NCBI GenBank assembly: GCA_949358305.1 | Contig: OX442319.1 | Location: 1,860,001-1,924,000 of the forward strand | Origin: Strigamia acuminata | Taxonomy: Eukaryota; Arthropoda; Chilopoda; Geophilomorpha; Linotaeniidae | Direction: 5' to 3' | Length of the DNA: 64,000 nucleotides | Shown: positions 19,825 through 32,300 of the stretch, piece by piece | Position numbering within the stretch: the stretch's first letter is position 1 | Layout: each line of letters begins with the position of its first letter | The notes under the pieces: generated by a model | Database searches by the model: none | Told to the model about the DNA's origin: nothing | Seen by the model: only the letters and a program-made list of their open reading frames with translations | Translations under genes and position numbers: made by a program

Positions 19825-21135
19825 CTGAAAAAAAAAGAAAGAAAAAGGATAAATTTAAATTAAATAATCCGAGGCGTCGTGAAACCATGATTTTACACTT
19901 TTTTATGTCAATCAAAACGAAAAAAGCTCGGTTAATGAGATGAGTTAATCACTTAATATGCCGTTTGTTTTCTTAAGCGTGTCGAATGAAAATGAGAAAA
20001 TAATAAAAACAATTTAGAACGTGAAATTGAAGAAAGCTTCAAGGCCCGAGTTTTTACAAAAGACTTGCCAACTGCTCAGGTGAGACCACCCATTTGTTAC
20101 AAATGGGTGGTCAGAGGAGAAAGCAAAGTAAGGTTTTCAGGTAATTCAAGGAGAAAATAAATGGCACGATTTAGGTTTAGTTATACGACGTAAATTTTTA
20201 ACGAGTTATTTTAATCTCTATATTATTGTTGTTTTTTTAGTTGTTGAAATTTAAGTATATTTGCCTTTACCAAGGTAATGGTTGATTGCTTATTTTTTTT
20301 TAAATATTTTGATGGCCTAGTTATTTATAAACTTGAATAAATTGCGGAACTTGTTGTAACGTTGCTGCTACAGCTTTAAGTTTAATTACATCTATTGTGC
20401 TTAAAGGTCCATGAAAGACCTTGTTAGTGAAAAATGGCATTAAAACCTTGACTGACTTTCACTAAGTGTTTCTTATGAATAAATAGCGGTACTGCTTTTA
20501 TATAAAAAAAATAAATCGATTTTGGAAAGTAAATGTGAAAGGATAATTTTTTTATTTAAATGTTGACAAGCAACCCCCATTTTTTAATCGATATTTTTCA
20601 TCTAATTTCGATTCAAATCTTTTTCAGAATTTTATAATATTTTTATAATTTTATAAATTAAAAATTCTTCAATCCAAACTAAATTGACGGGTTAATAAAT
20701 TTTGAATATAGTCAAAATTAACTAAAATTTATAGTTAATAAAATAAAATGTGTCGATAAGCTTCATTTTGAAATTTGAAAAATTAGCATTTCTTCTAAAT
20801 AAACCAAATTCTTCGATAAAATTGTCCTCAAAATATAACTTAAGTTTCAAAATTAAAAAACTTCGCCTAAAATGATATTTTCTTCACTGCAATACATCCC
20901 ATTTAGTTGTTCCTTTTCCAAACTAATTTGTACAACACATTCATTTATTTTAGATATTTACTGAAAGAAAAACATCTAAATTAAGATTCCGTAATTTAAA
21001 TTTTTTTTAAATTCCTCAAAAATTATAACAATACAAAATAAAAGATGAAAAATTATTATAAAATCTTTAGAAAATATATGAAAACTGCTTACCTTTTTAT
21101 AAGTAATACCCAACGTGTGAAGGCTGGTGAAGAAA
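19825..21135 (-). promoter_or_regulatory. probable 5' UTR intron and first non-coding exon of the NRPS-like gene
   Basis: Upstream of the start codon the minus strand has a pyrimidine tract ending TTTTTTTTTCAG, directly before TTTGATCGAATCC and the ATG 23 bases later. A matching donor, ATAAAAAG followed by GTAAGC, lies at 21093/21092. A first exon from about 21135 to 21093 would lie about 30 bases below a TATA box. This predicts a 1.27-kb intron in the 5' UTR. No transcript data support it here. Confidence 0.55.
20084..20112. repeat. perfect palindrome, 14-bp arms, 1-base loop
   Basis: GACCACCCATTTGT, then T, then the exact reverse complement. It lies in the predicted 5' UTR intron of the NRPS-like gene. 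It is similar in form, not sequence, to the palindrome at 14326. Confidence 0.9.
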
Positions 21136-21158
21136 TGGCCGAACCAAAACTTTTCCTT

Positions 21159-21167
21159 CTTATATAG
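21159..21167 (-). promoter_or_regulatory. TATA box for the NRPS-like gene
   Basis: The minus strand reads CTATATAAG, a strong TATA element, about 30 bases above a predicted start site near 21133 and 65 bases above the predicted first-exon donor. Other genes in the window show no clear TATA box, so this would mark a regulated promoter. Confidence 0.5.
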
Positions 21168-24100
21168 TGTTTAATTCACAGGAAGAATGTAGCACGTGAT
21201 CTTTTTCGTGTCAAGCCTTAGATGAAATTGAAATTGTAGTTAAAAAGAATTTTGCTTGTTTCTCGAGGAAGGTTTTTTATGGTACTTACCAATCAAGGTT
21301 CTACTACGCATGACACCTTACACAGAAGCAATAAAATATAAAAATTGAAGGAGTCCATAACCCAATTCAGAACTGTAAAAAAAGAAAACAATTATCACTC
21401 GATATACAAACTTTGTCAAGCATTGAAACTAAAAATTAAACATTTCGTAATAAGTCACACTTTGTATTGATTTTTATGCAAAGTAAAGTAGCGTTTCTAA
21501 ATTTAAATGTGAAAAAGGGAACTATTTTTCTTTTGATTTCAGTTTAAGAAGGAAGTCGTTTTTGCAACCCAGTTGAAATTTCAAAATGCAAAAAGTAAGA
21601 GAAATACTTGTGAAATATTTAAAATGCTTAATCTCGATTTATTTTTAAAAATGGGTCACGAAAGTCGTCACAGACGGTCAAACTTGGATTTCAAGGAGAA
21701 GTTTTAAAACGACTTTATTTCACAAAAAAATAAAAACAAATACCGGTAGTTGTTTTGAAAAAAAAAGAGTTATTATTAGAAGTTTGTCTTTATTTATTTT
21801 TTATTCTTTTAATTAATGTGAATTGTTCGTATAAAAAAAATTTTATCCAATGTATAATAATAATTTTTTAGATTCGTGACATTTTTACCTTGAATTCTAA
21901 ATCTAGTTTACTGTATGGAAATGAAGAAATGACGAATATAATGATACATTTAATGGAGGATTCATGAGATTGTGCATGACTAACCTGATTGTTAAATACC
22001 AGAGTTGAAATACGACATTGAGCAAGTATACCGGTACACGAAAATTTGAAAATTATGTAATTTATGAACCCTGGTATGTTGTGCAAGGTTCACGAATGTT
22101 TTTGACTGAAAGATAATTAGGATAAAATTTCATCAAATTTTAGATCTTTACAAAATCTCAAAAAAATTAAAACATAACTCAAGGTTAGTAAAAAAATTAG
22201 CCAAAAATTAAAAAGTTTTTTATAAGTTACGTTACCGTAAGTTACCTTTAAACAAACCTCAAATTTGAATTTCCGTAGCCATTTTTATCCCATTCCAAAT
22301 TGTCATCTTCTGCTTCCGCTCGTGACGTACCTAAATGAGTGTCATAATTCCTTTAATTAATATTCAAAATTGTGAATCAATGTGATTGGTTGGTGTTAAA
22401 TTTGTAGAAAATTATCAAGTCGGTAATTAATTTGTAGAAATTTATAAATTTTGAGATAAATTGATTGAAGATTCATGAATTAGATAACAAAACTCGTAGA
22501 AAGTACCGTAATATCAATAACAAATTTGTTGGTCAGATCAGAGATGATTTTTAGTTTGATTTATAATGGAGACAATTTTTAATTTAATAGCCTAATCAGA
22601 AATTCAGATTGGAATTGGAGGCAATTTTTTAATTTTCCAAAGATTTGATGATCAATTTATTTGCGAAAATGATTAACAATTTTTTAGAAACGTATCAATT
22701 TAGTGGACGATTTTTAGAAACGTATCAATTTAGCAATTCAAATACAGAGCATTATCGACTTCGTAATTATTGCTGGAATAACTAACAGGGCTATTTCCAC
22801 GAAATAATCTTATCACACCCATAGTGTATTTCTATACTGTTCAAAAATGATTAGTTTGTCCTGGCTTATACTCGTGCTACTGTACTCATCAATAAACATG
22901 AGGTATTAATGATTTCACGCAGTATATATCTGCAGGGACTGCTTGTTTCAAGAAACCTGACATATTGCTCGATTAATTGTGACAGGATAGAAAGACCGTT
23001 TCGGTAATTTAGTACTTCGTAATTAGTACTCCGTATCAAACTTGAATATAATTAGAAATTTAAATATTTTATGCAGACGACTGGAAGTGGTTACAGATAA
23101 AATAATATCGCAGTAAGACAAGTCGGACATTGACACTAACGACAAGTTCAATGTTATTGATTAACAAAATTGATAATAACGCGACAACTTTATAAACTAT
23201 TTGCAGAAAAAAAAACATTCTGATGGAGATAAAGAGTTAATTCCAAAGATTTACTGAACTTGTAAAAAAAAAAATATTACACAACCTGTAGCATGGCAGT
23301 GCCATTTAAAGAAAATTCGTGGTCTATTTCCCGCCACCAAACATCTGGTTGAAAAAGGATTCAAAGGGAGCACAGTAGGCACAGTAGTAATAACTGCCGC
23401 AACGTAGAATTACGTGGAAAGGGGATTGTTTGTTGTGTTTTTAGTGCCATCTCTCGATGAGAATTGCTTTCTATTGTAGCTCATTGTTCACACACATTTT
23501 ACAAACAGTAGTAATTTTTTTTGCATTAAAATCGGAGGAAGTAGGGTCAGATGTGCCTACTACAAGTATAAACACCACAGCACCAACGTCCTTAACCCTA
23601 TCAGGGTTAATGTTATCAGTCCCGTATTAACCCCTGTGGAGGCCCTTATTAGGCCGTCGAAATCTTGGAGGCTCCCATCCTAATCTCGATCTCGGTCTCC
23701 CCCATTGAAATCTCACAAATTAGTCTATTTCCTTACATGTTATACGAATTAAATTTGTACAAAAATAAAATTACAAATAAATTACAAATAACTGAAATAA
23801 TTTTGGAAAATAAAAAACAAGATGAAAGTCCATTCGAACAGTGCTGGAAAAAAAAATTGGAAAATTTGTAAAATTTATTTGTATTTTTTCCTTCTGGTAT
23901 TATTAATATTAGAGAATCAGAATCAGTGAGTTAAGTAGTCGTCTGATGAGTCAGGTCAGGGCCACGGCCCTTTTATAAAGTCAGGGCCCAAAATCTTGAT
24001 AGCACTTCCTTCTGTGCATACAAAAGCATCAACTAATGGCTATTTTTTAATTTTAAATTTTTTTAAAATTCTTTTAGAAATTGTAACTTGTTTTTTTTTT

Positions 24101-25288
24101 TCTTCCAAGAATTAATAATGGAATTGTATGGAAGATATTGTTGAAATTTCCAGCGTAATTGGTTTAGTTTATCTAATTATTGGGTATAAGAACTAAAACA
24201 ATCTCATAATAGCAATACGTTTCACGTTTGTTATTACTGTATTGCGTATTTAATCGGTTTAGCGGGTTTTTATCGTTGAAGTTGTGGTTGTAGCACTAAC
24301 GCGACCTAGCGGTAAAATAAGCAATAGAAGGACGTTGCACGAGCGACCGGTATGCAAAATAGCTAACATGCGTACTGCAAGAGCTCAAAATCATGCATCT
24401 GAGCTAAATAAAATAAAATTTACAACAAAAATTTTAAATTGTGATATTTACAGCTAATGTTCGTTACATCTCATTGTGTAATTTAATAGTGAAGATGAGT
24501 CTAATAAAAATAATAAAATTGTAACCATCTGGCGGACAGCAGTAACTGCCCCATCAACGAGCAAAGCTGCAGTCCCGGAAGTGACCCCTGGGCTGGACCA
24601 ATGGGACGAAAGAAAAGCAAGCGGAAGTGGATGCGGCTTAGACAAGACCCAGCGTCGTGGATGGCCGCTAACTGACCATTTCCAATGTCCTTTTGCATGG
24701 CGAAGCGAAGAGTGTCTGCACTGCACACCTCAGGGCCCTAAATGGTCCGATGAGCCAAACGTAACCGTCCAACAAGGTAAATTGTGAAATGAAATGGTCT
24801 CTGATTTTGTGGTCACTGGTCAGGGTTAGTATTTGGTTGCATCAAAAACCATTCAAAAACTAAAGTCAAGTTTCTTTTCTTCGAAATTTTTCTCCTAACT
24901 ATCCCTAACATTTCTTTAAGTGTGACAGTTACAATAAACCCCACGAGAACGCGCCACTGTATTGTGACGTGCGAAACTCAAAGTTGGCAATACAGAAATG
25001 TGTTAGATGTGAATAAATATTTACATTTATGTAGGACAAATGAGAGGCCAATGAGAGGCCCATGAGCGATGAGCACTCGAGATAAAAAGTCCGGTACTTC
25101 GACAGTAGAATGTTCACTTTAAAGTGTTCTGGACAAATTACTCAAGAACACATCTATTATATGGATGGTTTATTGAACTAAATTAACTAGAAATGCGTGT
25201 AGAAGCCAGCCGATGTTCGGTACGGCTTATACCCGTGCCAATATAGCGATTTATATTTTAATCTGTCATTTCGCGATAGTTACCTTTA
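21168..25288. other. AT-rich spacer without recognised genes
   Basis: About 4 kb of AT-rich sequence with only short, low-complexity open frames. Notable items are a short palindrome TTAACCCTATCAGGGTTAA at about 23591, a TCTCGATCTCGGTCTC stretch near 23690 like one at the right end of the window, and a more GC-rich patch at 24500-24790. No domain or RNA gene was recognised. Confidence 0.55.
24500..24790. other. GC-rich patch in an AT-rich spacer, unassigned
   Basis: About 290 bp with clearly higher G+C than its surroundings and overlapping open frames on both strands, including a 90-residue minus-strand frame. None reads like a known protein, and start and stop signals are not convincing. 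It may be a fragment of a repeat family or a decayed gene. Confidence 0.3.
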
Positions 25289-25466
25289 CAGTCGAAACTC
25301 TTTATAACGAATCGCAATATAACGAATTATTGATATATATAATGAATACCTAAAAATGGCTGGTTTGGTTGGCTGGCCATAGAACACCATGTTAAAAAAT
25401 TTCGATATACCGGTAACGAATCGATTTTTCGGGTCCTTTGCGATTCGCTATAAAGAATTTCGACTG
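25289..25466. mobile_element. MITE with CAGTCGAAAC termini and TA duplication, copy 1
   Basis: 178 bp starting CAGTCGAAACTCTTTATAAC and ending in an imperfect inverse, flanked by TA on both sides. The same family occurs at 26775. Terminal sequence and TA target fit Tc1/mariner-pogo elements. It has no coding capacity. Confidence 0.85.
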
Positions 25467-26326
25467 TAATTAGAAATCGGGAAATTTAAAATATTTTCAT
25501 CTATGGCAATCGACGAATGAAAAACTGGTTGTGTAAACTACACAGTTGACGAACTAGCAATTTGTTTACAACACTTTTATTCAATTAAATTGGAAAATTA
25601 CCATGACTGCCGAAATGAGAAATATTATGAATGCAATTGAAAAAAAAATATTCGGCGAAAATAAAGATTATTTCCACCGAATATATGAAGGAAATAGCTA
25701 CGACATATTCTAACAACAGACTGTCCTCAAATAGAATATTAAATTTTTAAAAACTGAATTTTAAATTTTTATTACCATATCAACTTGTATATCTACAATT
25801 TGTAACCACGTTAAATGTTTGTAGACTTCTAAACATGCATAATACTTTTTTCTAAAACTACATCTAAATCAATGTTATGATATGACATTGTTCGATCTGA
25901 TCAAACAAAATGAAACAAAACAGAAAATAAAATCTGTGTAACTTGGATGGAATTGATTTTTTTCCCAATTTAAAAAAGCAAATAAATATTTGTCTTCTAC
26001 TAGCAGCGTCACTATTACAGTGTATACAATGAAATTACATCTAAATTAAATTACAATCACTTTGAATAAACCTTAATATAAAAAAAGACTATGATTTCAG
26101 AATAAAAATAAAAAGTAATATTAAAAAAATGCTACACACGAACTATATTAAAAATAAATTTGCCCAACTTGCTGGTCTTTCAACTTCCAGATGATTTCTT
26201 CAAGTCTTCTAGCCAGTTGCCTTATAAATCACACGGTAGCTTAAAATTCCTTGAACAAAAATTACTTCACACCAATTTTTTTTTGTGCCAATCATCTTCT
26301 AATTATGCCTATGGTGAAGCTAATTT

Positions 26327-29300
26327 TCAGAGTGTTTTTGCACGTTTCAGCAACTCTTCAGTGAATTTCTAAAACAAACGAGACAGACATTCATCAATTA
26401 TTGCAACACTAACTATCGGCTAAAATAAATTGACGTAATTAAACTGATTTATGTCATTCTTAAATCATGGGTTATTATTTCATCAAGTTAGCATCTACAA
26501 TTTGATAATGGATGGTTGATGACATATATGGCAAAAAATATCTAAAACAACATCTTCAGTGATGTTTGGCGCCATCAACCTTTATTATCACCTTTAAATA
26601 TGCACATACAAGATAGAAGTTTTTAAACATCAACAACATGGCATCCCACAATCTGGAGCATGTCAGTATAAAGTGAGTCTTTCCTGCATGACAAAAACCA
26701 GAAATTAATTGGCGATTTTTTAAAAAAAAAGAAAATTAGATGAAAAAACATTTGTTATAAGACTGTTCCAACTACAGTCGAAACTCTTTATAACGAATCG
26801 CGATATAACGAATTATCGATATAACGAATACCTAAAAATGGCCGGTTTGGTTGGCTGGCCATAGAACACCGTGTTAAAAAATTTCAATACAACAAATTCT
26901 CGTTATAACGAATCGATTTTTCGGGTCCCTTGCGATTCGTTATAAAGAGTTTCGACTGTATATTATTGTCCAATTCTGTTCAGCATGACAAATACAGTTT
27001 GAATTCACACAATGTTTGAGAATAGACAGGTACCGGTACAGCTTTATTTGAACAAATATTTTTTTACTTTTATTTCACTAGACGCATTCAAAGTTTTTGT
27101 TTTTACGGTTTTTACCGTTTCTATAAACAGAATGGACATAAAAACAGCCAAAAACCATAACCGTGACTGGAGTGGTTTATCAAAATGGCCGCCTCGAAAG
27201 TTAGATTGACAGATCAGACTTTCAAGTGTTGTAAACACTTTCAGGCGAAGCATCCACCTCCCAAAATGTGAGTAAATGCTAAATTATGTTTCAATAATGG
27301 GGCCACAACTAAAATTCGTTTGTTAGGTGAAAGACACTAAGACAGGAATTTTTATGCACCTTGTACTCGCGCGATCGCGACACAAAAACGATACAAAAAC
27401 GATACAAAATGCGTACAATTTTTTTTCCTTTTTATAAATGGCATCAACCGAAACTTTGAACGTACCTAATCTCATTTGTTTTGTAGCATTGTCAACACCA
27501 AAGTCTAATCTAGGCTTTTTTTCACACTTTAAAATTCTACTTTTAGATTATTATTTTTTTTAATAAATTCGAAATCTCTTGTTCCATTTAAAATAGACTA
27601 CAATCAGCCAATGCACTCCCGCTAGACCGGTAATAGGCAGGGCCACCAAAAAGAGCCCTGTCTAGACCTAGAGGAAGAATGTGTCTAGAAACAAGGGCAC
27701 CTGCTCTACAGTGCTTTCCTCTTTAGAAAGAGTTTTTACAACAAAACGTATTGTTTCAAATTAAAAAATTAATTAAAAAAAAAACTCTAGATTAGGCGAG
27801 TACATACACAAAAATTGTTTATTCAGAGTGATGGTGATGGGCATTTGTCAGGGAATAAATCAACGACTTGTGTTTAAATTAATTAACAGGTTGAAAAAAT
27901 CACGTTTCGGTTGCAATCAATGTTTCTAAAGATCAATTGTTGCTAATTCTAGGAACGAATATTTAATCTTTTTTACTAAATTTAAATTTCATATTCATTT
28001 TATGAAAATAATCGATAATAAAATGATTTATTTCTAGAAACTTGTTTCCCTCTTCTATATGCATGAATTAATATTTTAATTTTAACTTTATATGTTAAGA
28101 AAATAGTCTAAAATTTTAAACTGATTTTTAAAATTCAAAAAACTCATTTTAAAGTATGTAAACATGATATTGCTTACAGCAGCTCCAATTTATAGCAAAC
28201 TGTATCTGCTTTTAGGTTTCTTAAGTGGCACGAACAAGGGTTACAATCTTTCTAGTGAAAAATCCCAATTTTCCCCGGGAACACCACGCCACAGATGTGT
28301 GGTTATCGTAACACAGGGGTTGTCAAACTTTTTAACATTACCATCCATTTTTTAGAAAGGCAATCTATTGCAACCCACTTCATCCCCAGCGCAATTTTTG
28401 CAGTGACACTTATTGACTACGGTAGCCAAAAAAGTCATCCCGTTTGATTACCTTGACTTCCTAATTATTTATTTATTTCCAAACTCTGACACGTTGTTCA
28501 ACCTCATCTACGTGTTAGAAAGACGGAAGAACCCACCAGCAGGGCTGGACTGGGAAAAAATTTAGTACCGGTAAATCTGGACAGGTCTGGGCCATGGGAA
28601 CAAATTTATACCGAGAAATCTAGATAGATCGGGCCATCGGGAAGTTCCCGGTCTCCCGCCGGGCCAGTCCAGCACTGCACACCAATCTTAGGTTTGAGAA
28701 ACAGTTATTGTTGGATCCGGGTGACAATTGGAGAACTTATAGCATTCCATTTTTCTAATTAAAACATTTTGAAATTAATCAAATTCAAATTACCGTATTT
28801 TACCAAATAAGAGCCGCGGCTCTTATTGAAAACTGCCACTTTGAGCTGCGGCTTTAATTCGGGGGCGGCTCCAATTCGGGGGCGGCTCTTATTTTAAATA
28901 GTGGCCAATATCGTACTATTACGTTCATTGAACGTATATAGCCGCGGCTACTATTCGAGGGCGGCTCTTATATCAAGTCGCCTATCTCAGCCGCGGCTAC
29001 AATTCGAGGGCGACTCTTATTCGGTAAAATACGGTAAATCCTTTCCAGCAAAAAATGGTTAGAGTATTTTTGTGACGATTATCATATCAGGAAACTCTAA
29101 TTTAACAACCAAACACAAACAAGATAAAATGTATATTTACAATCACTTCCTCTCTTGATGATTTTGCATTTTCTAACTTCCCCTGAAACGTAAAATAAAA
29201 ACAAAATGTTAATAAATTAATAAAAGCACAAAATTGCTGTTTTTATAATTTACCAATAACCAATTCCGTCTCGCATTTTCCTCGTCTATGTCAAGCAACT

Positions 29301-32300
29301 CGTCAATATCCAACTCCACTTCGGAATCATCCTAAAACCAAACAAACAAGAAAAGAAATATTTAAAAATGACTCGCAAGATAGAATAAGAAAAGACGGCA
29401 ATTATTTTTGCACGCATTTGTGCTTGAGTCACTGAGTTCCTGTGACTCATAAGTCAGCTAATGAAACCAAAAACCCTTCTATAAATAATTTCATAAAAAC
29501 AATTTTAAAACAAAACACTTCGCACAAATTTTGTAAAGAAAATCAATGTAAAAATGCAAAGTCAGCCATTTGTCAACTCTTTTATTGCATTTTTTTTTAT
29601 TAGCCAAGAGTAACAAATTTAAAATTTTTTTTTTAATATAAAAAAAAAATAAATAGTTCAATTATGTGAGCAACACGCTCACTTTGTACCACATGTGTCT
29701 GGCTTTTTATTAACAAGTCCAGATGCGATAGGAAAATGATATGAAAACCTTGATGAAAGCGAGTAACTTCCTTTACAATTATTTTCTAACAAGTTGTTTA
29801 TTGAATCCTATGCTAGGACAAAGAACGAGTTTTATAAATTAGACACAAGGACAGTGGCCTTTGTCATTAGACATTCAATTAGTGATGTGCAGTTAATTCA
29901 AATACACTTAATTTAGTCATTTAATTCCGCTTTTTTTTCTGCTTTGTCATCAAAAGATCTAATTTATATTTATTTATCCTTTTATTGCTTAAATGCAAAT
30001 TCAGATTGCTAAAATGACTTTTAAGAATTGAAAAAAAAAATGTCTCAAATTGCTTAAATGTCAATTCAGATGAAGTAATGAATTTTTAATGACAAAATGT
30101 ATTTTCACATTAAAAAAAATGTTCTCACAAAGAAAATTCTACTGCGAAGTCAATAAATATAGTAATTACATATTTTCTTTCTCAAAACACACAATTTATT
30201 TAGCTGACCACACGGCCTCCCTTCCCCTCCTTTGGGAGGTAATGTCCTCCTTGTAAATTTTGTCCTTTGTCCTATTCATTCGAATTTGAAAATAAAATCC
30301 GAGTGACTTTCTACAAATTAACATTAAAAAAAACATTTTTGGTGATGAAATTTATCCACACGGCGAGAACATAAAATTCCATCATTATTATCTTTCGATT
30401 CAGTCGGAATAAATTTCACCACATTCCCACTAGATCCAGATAAAGGAAGTTATAAAACAGCGAAAAATTAATGAAATGCGTAATTTAACTTCCGAATCAT
30501 TACGTCCATTAATTTTCCCTTCTTTCAGACAGGAAAATGAATTGATTTTCTTTAACCTTTTATCGCGTTTTATTTTATGGGATGTTTGTTTTTAAAAACA
30601 AATTGCTATGGTGATTTTGGCCATCTTCCCAAACGATCCACATAATTTTCTTCAATTAATTAATTAATTCGTTCGAATGTGTGACATTTTACCTTGCAGC
30701 TGAAGAGATTCTGCAGCTGGTCATACACCCACATCTCGACCGAGAGTCGTTTTTTGATAAGACTCATTTGATGGGTTCCATACTTGGCCGTGAGAAATTT
30801 CTTTTTCCGCTCTTGGATCTCCACTTTCTCCGGTTCGAAATTCACGTGCAATCCATCCTTGTGTGATTTTGCTGGCGATCGGCTTTCCTTTCGTAACCCT
30901 GAGCTGGTCGTGCCTGATGAGGACGACGAGTAAGCCGACAATCCACACTCCATTTGCATGGCAGATTGCTCCTAAAAGATGAAACAAAATAGTGATCGTC
31001 TATAATTAATCGCTAGTTTTTTTCATGGTTTACGAGAAAATGTTGATAATCGTTTTTAACAAGGTATGAATGAGGCTGATCGTTCGTACACAAACACCAC
31101 TCTCGTTCTCTGATCCCCAAACCCCGAATAGAACCCTAGTGATGAAAATTACAACTATTTTTTGTAAGTAAATTACAATTTCTCTTATTTAAATGAAGTA
31201 AAATTCTATCTCGTCGATTTAATTTTTTTCTCCGAATGTGATAATTATATTACTGTTATTTCCAGTCATTAATTATGCACAGGTACTACATTTTTTTTTA
31301 TATTTTCAATGTTGAGAATTGGGTTGCCATCTAGTGATGGCTATTACAACCCGAAATAATTTTTTCATCAAGAATTTCCATTATGTTTTTAAAACTCTTT
31401 TAGAACTCTTTTCAAAACAAAAGATTGAAAAAAAAAATAATTACCATTTTTTTCAATTCACAATTACACAATTGTTATTGAAAAAAAGTGCAAAAATCAA
31501 TATTGTACAGCCGCATGCGCAGTAAGCACGCCGAACATGGCGATGTCGATCACGATGGTCATGTAACATCAAACTCGCACCGAGAACACATTTGGTTAGT
31601 GAATTTGCACTAGCCGACGATGGGCGTTTTCCCACTGTCACTAACCTATCTTTTGGTGCTGTCCGCAAGCGCCAGTTTGGGAATTGCACGAGAAAAACGG
31701 TCGAGCCGGCGCATTTTACCACAAGCACAGGACGATGATGTGAGTGTGTGCCTCAATGACTTCCAAGTCAGCGACAGAACCATAATACGAACTCAAGATT
31801 CACGATCAATGGGCGCGAAATACTTAAACGAAACCGAGATGTCTTCAAAAGAAGAATGCATGAAATGGTGTTGTGATACGAATAAATGCAATGTCGTTGT
31901 TTACGAAGAAAAGGTGCGTTTTGAACAAAATTGAGCGAAAAATATGAAAAAAAAATTGAAATTTATTTCTTTCTTTCTCTTTTTTTCAGAACAAAGGAAG
32001 TTGCTACATCTTCGATTGCAGTCCGATGGGAGACTTTAAATGCCAATTTACTGCCCACGAGCACTACACGAGCGCCGTGTTGCGTGTAAATCGCCATTCG
32101 TACGATCTGGACAAATGGGGAACGGAAGCGAAACACGAAGAAGAGTTAAGCAGATTAAGAAAAGACGAAGAAACAACAACTAATCCGACTCAACCGACCG
32201 TTGTTTCCACCACCACGGCACCGACGACGATGGTGACGCAACCGACCACCGTTGGACCGACGCAAATCGCGGCCACCAGTTTTGTGTCGCCGGTGTCGAC

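Noticed and set aside
16679-19943. Many plus-strand frames of 60-170 residues opposite the NRPS-like gene
   Set aside because: They are antisense shadows of a long, fairly G+C-rich coding exon and contain no recognisable domain.
24454-24787. Overlapping 68-90 residue frames on both strands
   Set aside because: None resembles a known protein and the frames lack consistent start or splice signals; described as a GC-rich patch instead.
27185-27270. A possible first exon, MAASKVRLTDQTFK..., with strong ATG context and a GTGAGT donor
   Set aside because: The stretch lies in a repeat whose parts recur at 40427 and, inverted, at 52401 (AAATGGCCGCC), so it is probably MITE sequence; no downstream exon was found.
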